NCBI RefSeq assembly: GCF_001466725.1
Contig: NZ_CP013650.1
Location: 1,364,001 to 1,428,000, forward strand
DNA: 64,000 nt
Direction of reading: 5' to 3'
Origin: Lacimicrobium alkaliphilum
GTDB taxonomy: Bacteria > Pseudomonadota > Gammaproteobacteria > Enterobacterales > Alteromonadaceae
Below, piece by piece: positions 63,861-64,000 of the stretch. The notes beneath the pieces are model-generated. The model was not told the DNA's origin, ran no database searches, and saw only the letters and a program-made list of their open reading frames with translations. Within the stretch, counting starts at the first letter, position 1. Each line of letters opens with the position of its first letter. The position numbers were made by a program, and so were the translations under genes.

Positions 63861-64000
63861 TCAGGCAGCCAGAGGGTCCACCTGCTCCAGCAACAACTTG
63901 CTGAGGCTGGTTTGTGCCGGGTGATCAGCTAAAGCAGAGCGCAACCTGTGTTCGGCAACCGCTGGCAACACTGCCTGGACATCTTCCGGAATCAGGTAGT
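63861..64000 (-). CDS. MoxR-family ATPase, C-terminal part only (cut by window edge)
   Basis: On the minus strand the frame runs from the window edge to TGA at 63861-63863. The 45 or so visible residues, starting YLIPEDVQAVLPAVAEHRLR and ending SKLLLEQVDPLAA, match the AAA lid region of MoxR ATPases (PEDV-x-x-x-x-P-V-x-x-HR-L). It is the first gene of the MoxR-DUF58-TgpA unit. It is a different gene from the MoxR at 445-1464. Confidence 0.85.
   Translation of the reverse strand, partial: YLIPEDVQAVLPAVAEHRLRSALADHPAQTSLSKLLLEQVDPLAA

Overview
The window looks like a stretch of chromosome from a gammaproteobacterium, most likely of the order Alteromonadales. The evidence is the conserved block leuS-lptE-holA-nadD-rsfS-rlmH-mrdA-mrdB-rlpA-dacA, the ybgC-tolQRAB-pal-cpoB operon, the rpsP-rimM-trmD-rplS operon beside ffh and ypjD, fadIJ behind a FadR-type operator, and a short inverted-repeat element with ATACCAATCAG ends of the kind I associate with marine Alteromonadales. 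The order is inferred from gene order and protein flavour; no rRNA or marker comparison was possible. I see no tRNA, rRNA, CRISPR array, prophage or complete insertion sequence.

Layout. 1-1464: end of a MoxR ATPase/DUF58 module, whose DUF58 gene is cut by the window edge. 1737-2871: two phasin-type polyhydroxyalkanoate granule proteins with a terminator, followed by a remnant of an asparagine-synthetase-like gene. 3275-9656: small accessory genes (DUF2237, EamA exporter, stress-type glycine-zipper protein, gamma-glutamylcyclotransferase-like protein, orphan lipoprotein, methyltransferase divergent from an Rrf2 regulator, VOC protein) and a small membrane gene broken by an opal codon. 9657-16725: lipid-linked genes (patatin-like lipase, DUF445, TraB/GumN, TetR, wax ester synthase/DGAT, DUF4156 lipoprotein). 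16916-20161: an HMG-CoA reductase of the long class I type followed by a GMC flavoprotein. 20217-23840: fadI-fadJ with promoter, FadR site and terminator. 23847-32587: two very small proteins, a 1498-residue propeller/PAS/GGDEF/EAL signalling protein, an M16 peptidase and SixA. 32673-41084: CNNM/CorC protein, YpjD, ffh, a repeat patch, a TPR protein with a degenerate GGDEF domain, and the rpsP operon. 41120-42805: a 265-bp inverted-repeat element touching the queC stop codon, queC and queE divergent, and a 26-bp copy of the same ends at the queE stop codon. 42881-54483: a periplasmic binding protein, then the cell-wall elongation and leuS block on the minus strand, with a one-base frameshift in mrdB (rodA). 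54664-60848: ybeL, a candidate small RNA on the minus strand, and the tol-pal operon. 60847-64000: TgpA-type transglutaminase, a second DUF58 protein and the end of a second MoxR ATPase.

How the genes fit together. Much of the left half concerns carbon storage and lipid turnover: phasins for PHA granules, wax ester synthase/DGAT beside its own TetR regulator, a patatin lipase, and anaerobic-type beta-oxidation genes under probable FadR control. The right half is envelope housekeeping: elongation machinery (PBP2, RodA, PBP5, RlpA), LptE, and Tol-Pal. The points most worth a second look are the frameshifted rodA, the candidate sRNA at 55173-55313 with its own promoter and terminator, the inverted-repeat element and its mini copy at two stop codons, the HMG-CoA reductase/GMC pair, and the NAGGN-type synthetase remnant.
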